From positions 2,294,001 through 2,358,000 of the forward strand of contig NZ_CP037922.1 in the NCBI RefSeq assembly GCF_004355185.1: 64,000 bases of DNA, given 5' to 3'. Position numbers and translations under genes: made by a program. Positions within the stretch are counted from its first letter, which is position 1. Every line of letters starts with the position of its first letter. The notes beneath the pieces are model-generated. The model had not been told where the DNA came from. It saw only the letters and a program-made list of their open reading frames with translations, and searched no databases. Positions 1 through 9,067 of this stretch are shown here, one piece after another. This DNA is from Hymenobacter radiodurans. Its GTDB lineage: Bacteria > Bacteroidota > Bacteroidia > Cytophagales > Hymenobacteraceae.

Positions 1-1122
1 TGGAGGCCACTACCAGCGCCACGGCGGCGGCGCACACTCCAATCAGCATACCGCGGTTGTGGAAGCGCAGCAGCAGCGGAATGCCCACCAGCCGACCCAC
101 CAACGAGCCAAACCAATAAGACGATACCAGTACCGCGCCCACAGCTTTAGTAAAGCCCCCGAGGTGTCGATAGGAGCAGGCTCCTGGCCGAAGAACACTA
201 AAGCGTAGTTAGTCGCAACATTCAGTCCTTGCACCAGATTCTGAGTGAAGTTGCTCAACTGCTGAATCCCCTGCGACTCGCCGTACCGGATGAGAAACGA
301 ACCTAGCCCAACCTCAACGCCCACGTACACGAAAATGGCCACGACGCCCAGCACCAGATGCGGAAAGCTCAGCGCACTAGTGCGAGTGGTGGCTTGCCCG
401 TCAGCGCTTTGCGCTGACTCTTCAGCGGGCAAACTCTCAATTTCAGGGAGTTTCAACAGAAAGAAAACCCCAGCTAATACGACCAGAAAAGCAGCCAAGC
501 CCAAGTATGGGCCTTTTACCAGTTGAGCCTCTTGGTCAAGGCGTTGGGCCACTGGCAAGGCTGCTAACTGAGCCTTTAGGGCCACCGAGCCACCAAATAA
601 GATCAGGCCTCCGACTAGGGGTGATAAAGCGCCACCAAAGTTGTTGGCGACACCCACGATACTCACTCGCGCTGCCGCATTGCGCGCCGGGCCCAATACC
701 GAAACGTACGGATTAGCCGCCACTTGCAGCAGCGTAATACCGGCTCCTAGCAATCCCAAAGCGGTGAGGAACAGCGCAAATGTGCGCGAGTTAGCTGCGG
801 GTACAAACAGCAGCGCCCCGCAGGCCATTACTAGCAAGCCCAGCACAATACCATTCTTATAACCGAGGCGCTTCAGCACAAAGCCAGCCGGCAGCGACAT
901 CAGAAAATAAGCCCCAAAAAAAGCCGACTGCACCAACGACGACTGCAAGTCGGTGAGCTGACACACGTCCTTGAGGTAAGGCATGAGCACGTCGTTGAAG
1001 TTGGTGACGGCCCCGAAGAGGAAAAATAGGGCCGTCATAGCCATCATGGGCACGACGAAGCTGCGGGTAGTGGCGGGCGCGCCGGTGGCAGCGGGAGAGG
1101 AGGTAGACGTTGGGACAGCCAT
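1..1122 (-). pseudogene. FucP-like sugar permease (MFS), frameshifted and cut by the window edge
   Basis: Inner-membrane major facilitator of the fucose/glucose/galactose permease type, expected to import sugar by proton symport. The N-terminal half has the family's hydrophobic helices with an FxxFGxxTNFNDVLMPYLK-like first helix and later an AANPYVSVLGP segment typical of FucP relatives. I start at the ATG ending at 1122 (MAVPTS); upstream codons have no family match. The frame breaks in the C5 run at 156-160: as written it ends at 43 in a Trp/Arg-rich tail, while the neighbouring frame from 156 down to base 1 reads as perfect permease helices (SSYWFGSLVGR, then RFHNRGMLIG). Adding one C to make GCCCCCC joins them. 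The 3' end lies outside the window. Divergent from the methyltransferase gene. Substrate is unknown. Confidence 0.85.
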
Positions 1123-1255
1123 TGCGGGCAGGAAGGGGAAAGTTGTGGGCCTTAAAGATAGAAATAGTGCGCGAAGCACGATGCAACGCCAAGAGTTGTC
1201 GTTCTGACGGTGCTTTTCTCGACCTTTGCCCCCCACACCCTAAAAAACTCCGACT

Positions 1256-2440
1256 ATGGCCGACAACCGCCGCGACGAACCCTTTTTCATGACGGCTACC
1301 ACGCAGTTTGGCCTCGAAGATGTGCTGACCCAAGAGTTGGAGCAACTGGGGGCCAAAATTGAGCAGGTGCACAGCCGCGCCATCGAATTTATGGGCAACA
1401 AGCAGCTGCTCTACGAGGCGAACTTGTGGTGCCGCACGGCCATGCGCATCCTCAAGCCCTTCGCCGCCTTCTACGCTCCCGACGAAAAAGCCCTCTACCG
1501 CGAAGTCGGCCGCGTTGATTGGAGTCGCTACATCCGCCCCGACCAAACCTTCGCCATCACGGCCGTAGTGAACAAATCCACGTTTGAGCACTCCCTTTTC
1601 GTGGCCCAGTTAACGAAGGATGCCATTGTGGATCAGTTTCGCGACCGTACCGGCTCGCGGCCTAGCGTGGACGTAAACAAGCCCGATATCCGGCTGCATT
1701 TGCACATGCTGGACAACGAAGTAACCTTGTCGCTCGATGCTTCGGGCGAGTCGTTGCACCGGCGCGGGTACCGGCAGCAGACGAACGCGGCCCCGCTGAA
1801 CGAGGTGCTAGCTGCTGGTCTGTTGCTGCTCACTGGCTGGGATGGCAAAAAGACGCTCATTGACCCCATGTGCGGCTCGGGCACCATCTTGACTGAAGCG
1901 GCGCTCATTGCCCAGCGCATCGCGCCCGGCCTGTATCACCAGGGCAAGTTCGGCTTCGAAAACTGGCCTGACTTTGACCGCGCCCTCTGGGAGTCGGTGC
2001 AGCTCGACGCCCGCAATGCTCAGATTGAAGAACCACAAGCCTATATCGGCGGCTCGGATATCTCCCCTGAGTTCTTAGAGCTGGCTCGTCAGAACGTGGA
2101 AGCTGCTGGTTTGGAAGACTATATCCGGCTAGCTGTACGCGATGTTCGCGAGGCGAAAGCGCCGAAAGGGGATCCGGGTCTTGTAATCATGAACCCGCCA
2201 TACGGTGAGCGTATTGGCGAAGAAGAGCAAATGGCCGAACTCTATAAAATGATCGGCGACACGCTTAAAACGAACTTCCAAGGCTACGACGCCTATATTT
2301 TCACTGGCAACTTAGATGCAGCTAAGCGCGTGGGCTTAAAAGCCTCCCGCCGCATCCCTCTCTTCAACGGCCCCATTGACTGCCGTTTGCTGAAGTACGA
2401 ACTCTATCAAGGCTCGCGCCGCGTAGCTCGCCCCGAGTAG
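1256..2440 (+). CDS. THUMP-domain class I RNA methyltransferase (RlmL N-terminal/UPF0020 type)
   Basis: A 394-residue SAM-dependent methyltransferase that probably makes m2G in 23S rRNA, like the N-terminal half of RlmL. The THUMP RNA-binding region covers about residues 15-165, followed by a Rossmann methyltransferase. Motif I is DPMCGSGT (203-210) and the catalytic motif IV is NPPYGER (313-319), the NPPY form used by enzymes that methylate exocyclic amines. Length fits stand-alone Bacteroidota members, which lack the RlmK half. The ATG start at 1256 leads straight into the conserved FFMTATTQFGLEDVL segment. The gene stands alone; an inverted repeat follows its stop. The exact modified base is inferred from the family. 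Confidence 0.93.
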   Translation: MADNRRDEPFFMTATTQFGLEDVLTQELEQLGAKIEQVHSRAIEFMGNKQLLYEANLWCRTAMRILKPFAAFYAPDEKALYREVGRVDWSRYIRPDQTFAITAVVNKSTFEHSLFVAQLTKDAIVDQFRDRTGSRPSVDVNKPDIRLHLHMLDNEVTLSLDASGESLHRRGYRQQTNAAPLNEVLAAGLLLLTGWDGKKTLIDPMCGSGTILTEAALIAQRIAPGLYHQGKFGFENWPDFDRALWESVQLDARNAQIEEPQAYIGGSDISPEFLELARQNVEAAGLEDYIRLAVRDVREAKAPKGDPGLVIMNPPYGERIGEEEQMAELYKMIGDTLKTNFQGYDAYIFTGNLDAAKRVGLKASRRIPLFNGPIDCRLLKYELYQGSRRVARPE

Positions 2441-2470
2441 TAAACCAACTCATAAAATTTTTTACCAAAG

Positions 2471-2564
2471 CGTCATGCAGAACGCAGTGAAGCATCTCGC
2501 GTGCTTGTGTAGGAATACTAATCCTGATTAGCATGCGAGATGCTTCACTGCGTTCTGCATGACG
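2471..2564. repeat. REP-like palindromic repeat, family A, copy 1
   Basis: Perfect 30-bp inverted arms (2471-2500 and 2535-2564) around a 34-nt loop; the arm begins CGTCATGCAGAACGCAGTGA and ends AGCATCTCGC. A second copy with the same arm core and the same 34-nt loop lies at 44720-44801. It lies between two genes on the + strand and could fold as a strong stem-loop in the transcript. It resembles intergenic REP/MITE-type repeats; no transposase is nearby. Confidence 0.8.
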
Positions 2565-2648
2565 TTCTGATGTTTTCTTACATTGACTGTTAGTAGACGT
2601 CACCCCATGCTGCCAATTACTTTTCTGCCTAAAATCCCACCGTCCAAC

Positions 2649-4511
2649 ATGAAAAAACTCTATTCAAACCTGCTCTTGCTGGTGCTGCTGGTTCCCCTAT
2701 GGGCGGCTGCCCAAACGCCGTCCATTCAACGAGTGAACCCAACCAATTGGTGGGTGGGCATGAAGGAGCCGAAACTCCAGCTGCTGGTGCACGGTCCTAA
2801 TGCCGGTACGCTTACCTACAGCATTGCCTACCCAGGCGTGAAGCTGGTGAAAACGAACACCGTTGAGAACCCGAATTATGCATTTCTGGACCTGACTATT
2901 GCGAGTTCAGCCAAGCCTGGTAGGGTGCAAATCGTGGGCAAAAAAGGCTCCCAGACAATAACCCAAGCCTGGGAACTAAAAGCCCGCGATAACTCGCCGA
3001 AAGGGCAGGGGGTCACGCAGGCGGACTTTATCTACTTGGCGATGCCCGACCGCTTCGCCAACGGCGACCCAAGCAACGACAAGTTTGCCGATATGCGCGA
3101 CCCCAACCATGACCGGAGCAATGGTTTCCTGCGCCACGGCGGCGACTTGGCGGGCGCCACACAGCGCCTCTCGTATCTTAAAGATCTGGGTATCACGGCC
3201 GTGTGGTTTACGCCCGTCATTGAAAATAACCAGCCCCTAACCAATGAGGGCGGCACAATGCGCGCCTCGTATCATGGCTACGGCTTTACAGATCATTACA
3301 ACGTGGACCGCCGTCTGGGGGGCAATTCTGCCTACAAAGCTTTCGTCGAAAAAGCTCACGCGGCTGGTATGAAAGTGGTGCAAGATGCTGTGTATAACCA
3401 CATTGGTAACACGCATTGGTTTATCCAGGATCTACCGATGAAAAGCTGGCTCCACCAGTGGCCTTCTTACACCAACACGTCCTACCGGCAGCAGCCCATC
3501 ACCGACCCGTACTCTTCTCAGATAGACAAGAAGATTACCCTCGATGGCTGGTTTGTGCCCTTCCTGCCCGATCTGAATCAGGAGAATCCTTACGTGGCCA
3601 ATTTCCTAATTCAGCACGCTATCTGGTCAGTGGAGAACTTTGGGGTAGATGCGTGGCGCATTGATACCTACATGTATAATGACCAGCCGTTTATGAACCG
3701 CTGCAACCAAGCGCTGCTCACCGAATATCCGCGCATTCACATCTTCGGAGAGTCATCGGTGAATAATGTGGTCGATCAGGCGTACTACGTGCGCAACAAC
3801 ATCGATTTCAAGTTTAAGTCGAACCAGCCGGGCGGGCTAGACTTCGTGTTGGAAGGCGCCATGGTGGACGGCCTGAAGCACGATGGTAGCCCCCAGCGTA
3901 TGTACGAAGCGTTGGCCCAAGATGCAGTGTATCAGGATCCAACCAAGTTTGTGACCTTCCTCGACAACCACGACCACGACCGGTTTCTATCGGTAGTAGG
4001 TGAAGACTACAACAAGTATAAATTGGGGCTGACCTGGCTGCTTACCACCCGCGGCATTCCATCGATGTACTATGGCACCGAGATTCTGATGAAGAATCTT
4101 AAAAACCCCACCGACGCTGAGGTGCGCAAAGATTTTCCTGGGGGCTGGCCCGGCGACAAGGAGGATAAGTTTACTGCCGCGGGCCGCACCCAGAAAGAAA
4201 ACGAAGCTTTCCAGTTCGTGCGCACCCTGGCCACCTACCGCCGCGACCATCCCGTGCTGCACTCCGGTAAACTCATGCAGTATCTGCCTCAAGATGGCCT
4301 TTACGTTTACTTTCGCTACGACGACAAGGGCACTGTAATGGTCGCCACCAATGCCACCGATAAGCCTATCGCAATGCCTACGGCCCGCTTCTCCGAGCGT
4401 ATGAATGGCTTTACTAAAGCCCGCAATGTTCTCACCAATGAGTCGCTGAATAGTGTCACGACTATTCAGGTGCCAGCCAAAACCGCGATGGTGTTGGAGC
4501 TGATGCGCTAA
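2649..4511 (+). CDS. Secreted GH13 neopullulanase/cyclomaltodextrinase (SusA-like)
   Basis: A 620-residue glycoside hydrolase family 13 enzyme that cleaves alpha-1,4 (possibly alpha-1,6) bonds in pullulan, cyclodextrins or maltodextrins in the periplasm or at the surface. The start at 2649 gives a clean signal peptide (MKKLYSNLLLLVLLVPLWAA, cut near AQ). Residues about 24-120 form the N-terminal cyclomaltodextrinase beta domain, followed by the catalytic barrel and a C-terminal beta domain. The barrel shows DAVYNH (region I), nucleophile Asp about 339 in WRIDT, acid/base Glu about 368 in FGESS, and transition-state Asp about 442 in DNHD. No SusC/SusD partners are visible in the window, so it is not in a classic utilization locus here. 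A palindromic repeat follows its stop. Confidence 0.93.
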   Translation: MKKLYSNLLLLVLLVPLWAAAQTPSIQRVNPTNWWVGMKEPKLQLLVHGPNAGTLTYSIAYPGVKLVKTNTVENPNYAFLDLTIASSAKPGRVQIVGKKGSQTITQAWELKARDNSPKGQGVTQADFIYLAMPDRFANGDPSNDKFADMRDPNHDRSNGFLRHGGDLAGATQRLSYLKDLGITAVWFTPVIENNQPLTNEGGTMRASYHGYGFTDHYNVDRRLGGNSAYKAFVEKAHAAGMKVVQDAVYNHIGNTHWFIQDLPMKSWLHQWPSYTNTSYRQQPITDPYSSQIDKKITLDGWFVPFLPDLNQENPYVANFLIQHAIWSVENFGVDAWRIDTYMYNDQPFMNRCNQALLTEYPRIHIFGESSVNNVVDQAYYVRNNIDFKFKSNQPGGLDFVLEGAMVDGLKHDGSPQRMYEALAQDAVYQDPTKFVTFLDNHDHDRFLSVVGEDYNKYKLGLTWLLTTRGIPSMYYGTEILMKNLKNPTDAEVRKDFPGGWPGDKEDKFTAAGRTQKENEAFQFVRTLATYRRDHPVLHSGKLMQYLPQDGLYVYFRYDDKGTVMVATNATDKPIAMPTARFSERMNGFTKARNVLTNESLNSVTTIQVPAKTAMVLELMR

Positions 4512-4524
4512 ATACAAACCCATC

Positions 4525-4622
4525 TGTCATCCTGACGAAGGAAGGACCTTCTCACTTTTGAACAAGTTGTTGCTATGACAACCGTTCTTAGGTGAGAAGG
4601 TCCTTGCTGCGTCCGGATGACA
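4525..4622. repeat. REP-like palindromic repeat, family B
   Basis: Imperfect 31-bp inverted arms (4525-4555 and 4592-4622, 28 of 31 matching) around a 36-nt loop; the arm starts TGTCATCCTGACGAAGG and ends GGACCTTCTCAC. It lies between the convergent amylase and copper-protein genes and could act as a bidirectional stem-loop. Arm sequence differs from family A, though both start with a GTCAT core. Confidence 0.7.
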
Positions 4623-4633
4623 ATACTATAAAA

Positions 4634-4987
4634 TTACTGTTGATAGCTCCGGCAGGCTTCCACGCAAGCGCGGCAAGCCTCAGCGCACTGCTGGCAATGG
4701 TCGTGGCTGTGGCGGCCGCACTCCTCAGCACACTTCTGGCAAATCTCGATGCACTCGCGTAGGACATGCTGAGCATGGTCGGAGCCGCGGGCGATGAAAG
4801 CGGCAGTAAGACGGCATATATCGGCGCAGTCGCGGTCGAGACGGATACAGGGAACCATCATTTGGGTGTCCTCTTCGCTTAAACAGGCGTCGGCGCACAT
4901 TTCACAGGCAGCAACGCAGCGACTGAGGGCGTCGAGCACGGCTTGAGCTTCTTGGTTCTGGGTGGCGTAGGTACGGGACTGGCTCAT
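4634..4987 (-). CDS. Four-helix bundle copper-binding protein (DUF326/Csp-like)
   Basis: A 117-residue cysteine-rich protein with 16 Cys spaced as CxxxC/CxxC along predicted helices (for example CVAACEMCADAC near 24-35 and CIEICQKCAEEC near 79-90). This is the pattern of DUF326 copper-storage proteins (Csp family), where helix-facing Cys thiolates bind many Cu(I) ions inside a four-helix bundle. No signal peptide is seen, so it should be cytosolic. I start at the ATG ending at 4987 (MSQSRT); a further-upstream start would add residues with no helix-bundle character. It stands alone between the amylase and recQ. Copper storage or detoxification is inferred from the family. Confidence 0.9.
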   Translation of the reverse strand: MSQSRTYATQNQEAQAVLDALSRCVAACEMCADACLSEEDTQMMVPCIRLDRDCADICRLTAAFIARGSDHAQHVLRECIEICQKCAEECGRHSHDHCQQCAEACRACVEACRSYQQ

Positions 4988-5285
4988 TGTCAATTGTTTT
5001 AGGTACGGGATGAGATGACCCTTTCTACGCAGATTATGGATCAAGCGGTAATACAGGATTGAGTTTGCGGCGAATACAATTTGGGCTTACGCTTCTTAAA
5101 AAAGCCCCCCACTAGCCCGAAGCGAATCTTGTGTTGCTCATCGGAACTGCGCTTACGAGCGTGGTCGTTACATGACTCGCGCAGCAATAGCCATTCACAA
5201 ACCAATGCTGAATGGCGCGGCGCTTTAGTCTGTTTATCCGATCCGGCGCCTTTCAACTCCCGCCTAGCTGGCGTATTTTTACCAC

Positions 5286-7529
5286 ATGTTATTTGCCCCC
5301 CAAACCTATTCGCCGACCTTAGAATCTGCTCGGCAAGTCCTAAAGAAATACTACGGATACGATACGTTTCGCCCTATGCAAGAGGAGATTATATCTTCTA
5401 TCTTGGGCGGACGCGATACGGTAGTGCTTATGCCTACGGGGGGCGGTAAGTCGGTTTGCTTTCAAGTGCCAGCCGTGGTGAGCGAGGGCGTGTGCGTGGT
5501 GGTGTCGCCGCTGATTGCCTTGATGAAAGATCAGGTAGAGGCACTCAAGGCCAACGGTATTGCGGCGGCGGGCATCAACAGCAGCATCGGACAGAGCGAG
5601 CAAAACAACATTGGGGCAGCCTGCATGAGTGGCCATCTGAAGCTACTATATGTGAGCCCCGAAAAGCTGCTCTCGCCCGGCTTCTTACAATTCTTGCAAC
5701 GCCTCAAGATCAGCATGTTTGCGATTGATGAGGCCCACTGCATTTCATCCTGGGGCCACGATTTCCGGCCGGAGTACACCCAGCTACGATTACTGCGTGA
5801 ACAGTTTCCGCAGGTGCCCATTATTGCCCTCACCGCTACCGCCGACCGCCTTACCCAGCGCGATATACAGCAGCAGCTGCGCCTGCAGGATCCGCAGGTA
5901 TTCGTGGCCAGCTTCGACCGGCCCAACCTCAACCTTATCGTGCGGCCTGGCCAAGACCGCGTGGGGGGCATTTTGGAGTTTCTAGACCGTCACCCCGACC
6001 AGCCCGGCATTATCTATTGCCTTTCGCGCAAACAGTGCGAAACCCTTTCGCAAAAGCTCATTGCTAAGGGCTACCGCGCCGGTCACTACCACGCCGGCAT
6101 GACGCCCAACCAGCGCTCAGCGGTGCAAGAAGGCTTTTTGAAGGATGATTTGCAGGTGATTATTGCCACCATCGCCTTCGGGATGGGCATTGATAAGAGC
6201 AATGTGCGCTGGGTAATCCACTACAACCTGCCCAAAAATATCGAGGGCTATTACCAGGAAATTGGTCGGGCCGGCCGAGACGGGACGGATGCTACGGCGC
6301 TGCTTTTCTATAGCTTCAGCGACGTGATGAGCTTGCGGGAAATGCTCACTAAAGACAACCCCAACCTTACCCAGCTAAACCTGACCAAGCTGGAGCGCAT
6401 GCAGCAATTTGCCGAAGCCGCCAGTTGCCGCCGCAAAATTCTGCTGAATTACTTTGGCGAAATTCTGCCCACCGACTGCGGTAACTGCGACATTTGTCGC
6501 AATCCACCTACCACCTTCGACGGCACGCTTATCGCCCAGAAAGCACTGTCGGCGGTAGTTCGGATGCGGGAACGGGCCAGCATCGGTCTGCTCATCGACG
6601 TGCTGCGCGGTATGCGCAATCAAGCCGTGCTCAGCGGCGGCTACGACCAGATAAAAACCTACGGCGCCGGATCTGATTTGCCTTATCTGGATTGGTACAG
6701 CTACGTGCATCAAATGCTGAATGACGGCCTGCTCTACATTGCCTACGAAGAGGGCTATGCGCTTAAAATCACAGAGTTAGGCAAGGAGGTGCTGCAAGGC
6801 CAGCGTCAGCTGCCGCTTAAGCAGTTTAAACCCGCCGAAAAGGCCGAAAAACCCACTCGTGCCAGTCGCAAAGCAGCGCAAGCCGCCACGAAGCCTGCCG
6901 ATGCGACAGCCAAGCTGTATGAGCGTTTGCGGCAGCTGCGCAAGCGCATTGCCGACGAGCAAAACGTGCCGCCTTATGTGGTGTTTTCGGATGCCACGCT
7001 GGAGGAAATGGCTGCTGAGAAACCCGTGTCGCGGGTGGCTATGCTAGCTATTTCGGGCGTGGGTATGAAAAAGTTTGAAACCTACGGCGAGGCGTTCATC
7101 AAGGAAATATTGGAGCATAGGGGTGGCGGCGCACCGGACTCCAGCACCACCACGTACGCCGACATTGCCGACAACTTGGAAGAAATGCCCCCCACGCCCG
7201 CTCCGCGCAAGCGTGAGGTCGGCGATACGCACGAAACCACGTTTCAGCTGCACCGGGTGGGGTTGAGTGTGGAGGCCATTGCCGAGCAGCGAAGTCTGAG
7301 TACCGGCACGGTGCGCGCCCATATCGAAACGCTGTATGCCAAAGGCTACCAGATTCGACTGGAGGAGTTTCTGACGATGGATGAGTTTGCCGAAATCCAA
7401 ACTGCCCGCGACCAGCTCGGCGGCGAGCCACTGCTGCGCGATTTATTTGATCATCTGCGCGAAAAACACGATTACTTTAAATTAAGGCTGGCCGTGCATT
7501 ACCAGAAGCGACTGCGTGGAGACGGCTAA
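5286..7529 (+). CDS. recQ: ATP-dependent DNA helicase RecQ
   Basis: A 747-residue 3'-5' DNA helicase for recombination and replication repair. The order is helicase core with Walker A MPTGGGKS (49-56), DEAH box (148-151) and aromatic-rich loop (HCISSWGHDFRPEY); motif VI QEIGRAGRDG (324-333); a Zn-binding RQC subdomain with Cys 381, 398, 401 and 404; HRDC domain about 540-610; and a C-terminal helix-turn-helix extension about 640-740 as in other Bacteroidota RecQ. A Pro/Lys/Ala-rich linker separates RQC and HRDC. The gene is monocistronic. Its Walker A codons contain a GGGGGGC tract (5438-5443) and two more tracts follow in the gene, all in frame. The 298 bp upstream hold one AAAAAGCCCCCC tract and no convincing gene. 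Confidence 0.97.
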   Translation: MLFAPQTYSPTLESARQVLKKYYGYDTFRPMQEEIISSILGGRDTVVLMPTGGGKSVCFQVPAVVSEGVCVVVSPLIALMKDQVEALKANGIAAAGINSSIGQSEQNNIGAACMSGHLKLLYVSPEKLLSPGFLQFLQRLKISMFAIDEAHCISSWGHDFRPEYTQLRLLREQFPQVPIIALTATADRLTQRDIQQQLRLQDPQVFVASFDRPNLNLIVRPGQDRVGGILEFLDRHPDQPGIIYCLSRKQCETLSQKLIAKGYRAGHYHAGMTPNQRSAVQEGFLKDDLQVIIATIAFGMGIDKSNVRWVIHYNLPKNIEGYYQEIGRAGRDGTDATALLFYSFSDVMSLREMLTKDNPNLTQLNLTKLERMQQFAEAASCRRKILLNYFGEILPTDCGNCDICRNPPTTFDGTLIAQKALSAVVRMRERASIGLLIDVLRGMRNQAVLSGGYDQIKTYGAGSDLPYLDWYSYVHQMLNDGLLYIAYEEGYALKITELGKEVLQGQRQLPLKQFKPAEKAEKPTRASRKAAQAATKPADATAKLYERLRQLRKRIADEQNVPPYVVFSDATLEEMAAEKPVSRVAMLAISGVGMKKFETYGEAFIKEILEHRGGGAPDSSTTTYADIADNLEEMPPTPAPRKREVGDTHETTFQLHRVGLSVEAIAEQRSLSTGTVRAHIETLYAKGYQIRLEEFLTMDEFAEIQTARDQLGGEPLLRDLFDHLREKHDYFKLRLAVHYQKRLRGDG

Positions 7530-7601
7530 ATAAGGCCGTTTTCAAGAAAATGAATCGTCAAGCTTGCCCCGCCTGTAACTGGCTTATTCCAGCTTGCTAC
7601 G

Positions 7602-8777
7602 TTACCGCCGCACTACTTCTACCCGCCTGTTTCGCGGACGCTGATTGGGGTCTTGGTTATCGGCAACGGGACGGGTACCGCCGTAGCCCTGGGTAGTGAG
7701 GCGAAGTGAATCAATCCCGCGCTGCACAAGGTAGGCCCGCACGACGCGCGCACGCTGCACTGAGAGTCGGCGGTTAAGGATGGAGTCACCCACATTGTCG
7801 GTATGGCCTCGGATTTCCAGATTCAGCTCGGGCTGCGCCTGAAGCGCCCGAACCAAACGAGTCAGCTCGGGTCGGGAAGAGGGCAGTAAGTTGGCGGTGC
7901 CGCGGGTGAAGTATAATTGGTGCAAGGGCACGATGGTGCCAACCGGCAACGCAGCCAGCGTAAGCAGCGAATCGGTAGGCAGAGTAGGCGCAGGCACAGA
8001 AACTAATGGTGGGGCAGGAGTAGGTCGCGGCAAGACTGGTATCGGCTTCACAACACGCCGCACAGGCCGCTGGGGTGGTGGCTTTGGCGTGGCTACAACG
8101 GCTTTGGATACAGTTACTTTCGTCTTCTCAACCTTCTCAGCGTCTGGTAATTTAGATTTTGCAGGCTTCGCCACAAGCGGGCGTACCACAGAAGGCACGG
8201 GAGTAAATAAGAAACGCCGTTGTACTGGCACTAGCGTTGCGACAGGCTTGCCAAAAAAACCGGTTCGGCTGCGGCCTTCTCTCGTAAGATCATCGGGCGA
8301 GAAAGCGGGTTCCTGGACCGGCAAATCCCAACCCAAGAAAGCCCGTGTTTCTATTCCCTCTTGGTAATAATCTACCCGTATAGAGTAAAATTTGCCCCCC
8401 GTAAGGCGCACACGCGCTGTTGCTACCAATGCTTGTTGGGGTCGCCATTCCTCCATCAGCTGCCGCCCTCCAACCCACACCCGCATCCCATCATCGGCAA
8501 TAATACGGAAGGTATACACGCCTGTGGCTGGCGCGTAAATCCTGCCCGTCCAGCGAACCGAGAAATGATCTGCCGGGACACCAGGCGCGGGTGATTCCTC
8601 CTTCCAATCGAAATCAATAACGGGGTCTATGCGCGTATGAATTGGTTCTTCAAAGTTTTCACCACGATAGTAAACCGCCTTCAGCCCATTACCCACCGGA
8701 ACAGATTGCGCTTGTGATGCGCTTATTTGTACGATCCCTACCAATCCTGCCCAGCACAATAACCACTTAAACCGCAT
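7602..8777 (-). CDS. PA14 and OmpA-like domain outer-envelope protein
   Basis: A 391-residue exported protein. A signal peptide (1-24) is followed by a PA14 carbohydrate-binding-type beta domain (about 29-150, with DDGMRVWVGG and YYQEG motifs), a Lys/Pro-rich low-complexity linker (about 190-270), and a C-terminal OmpA-like peptidoglycan-binding domain (about 285-391) with GHTDNVG, LNRRLSVQRA and the terminal RNRRVEV. It should sit in the periplasm or outer membrane and tether to peptidoglycan while the PA14 domain binds glycan. The domain pair is known in Bacteroidota, but the ligand here is unknown. It stands alone, divergent from the XRE regulator across a 290-bp gap. Confidence 0.9.
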   Translation of the reverse strand: MRFKWLLCWAGLVGIVQISASQAQSVPVGNGLKAVYYRGENFEEPIHTRIDPVIDFDWKEESPAPGVPADHFSVRWTGRIYAPATGVYTFRIIADDGMRVWVGGRQLMEEWRPQQALVATARVRLTGGKFYSIRVDYYQEGIETRAFLGWDLPVQEPAFSPDDLTREGRSRTGFFGKPVATLVPVQRRFLFTPVPSVVRPLVAKPAKSKLPDAEKVEKTKVTVSKAVVATPKPPPQRPVRRVVKPIPVLPRPTPAPPLVSVPAPTLPTDSLLTLAALPVGTIVPLHQLYFTRGTANLLPSSRPELTRLVRALQAQPELNLEIRGHTDNVGDSILNRRLSVQRARVVRAYLVQRGIDSLRLTTQGYGGTRPVADNQDPNQRPRNRRVEVVRR

Positions 8778-8984
8778 ATATAGAATAAGTTGGAGAGGTA
8801 TAAACTAAAAGCTGAAAACTCGATCCGATAATATTTTGGTATATCTATTTAAAGAAAAATTATCGTTTGCGACAGATACTCTTGGCGCAAGGGGCGCTCC
8901 CACTTGCTATACTTGTCTATGCACAATATGATCATGGTCAACGGCCTAGCTTACTGTCTTTTTCAAAAAAATAATAGCTAATTG

Positions 8985-9015
8985 AATTAGTAAAGCTGCT
9001 TGCTTGTTACTAATT
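8985..9015. promoter_or_regulatory. Possible operator upstream of the XRE-S24 regulator
   Basis: A perfect 9-bp inverted repeat (AATTAGTAA at 8985-8993, TTACTAATT at 9007-9015) with a 13-bp spacer, ending 52 bp before the regulator start. Spacing and symmetry suit a dimeric helix-turn-helix repressor, so autoregulation is a reasonable guess. The rest of the 8778-9067 gap is AT-rich and holds no gene I can support. Confidence 0.35.
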
Positions 9016-9067
9016 TCACGAGCCGGTAATGTTTTGATGTCGAAGCCTTTCCCGCCTCTCTTTAGCG

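Noticed and set aside
857..1591. Long reading frame of 244 codons on the minus strand across the methyltransferase start
   Set aside because: It overlaps the conserved start of the THUMP methyltransferase and the start of the permease, and its peptide has no domain character; it is a shadow of GC-rich coding.
5041..5256. 71-codon minus-strand frame between the copper protein and recQ
   Set aside because: Basic, low-complexity peptide with no start context or family resemblance; crosses an AAAAAGCCCCCC tract and looks like chance.
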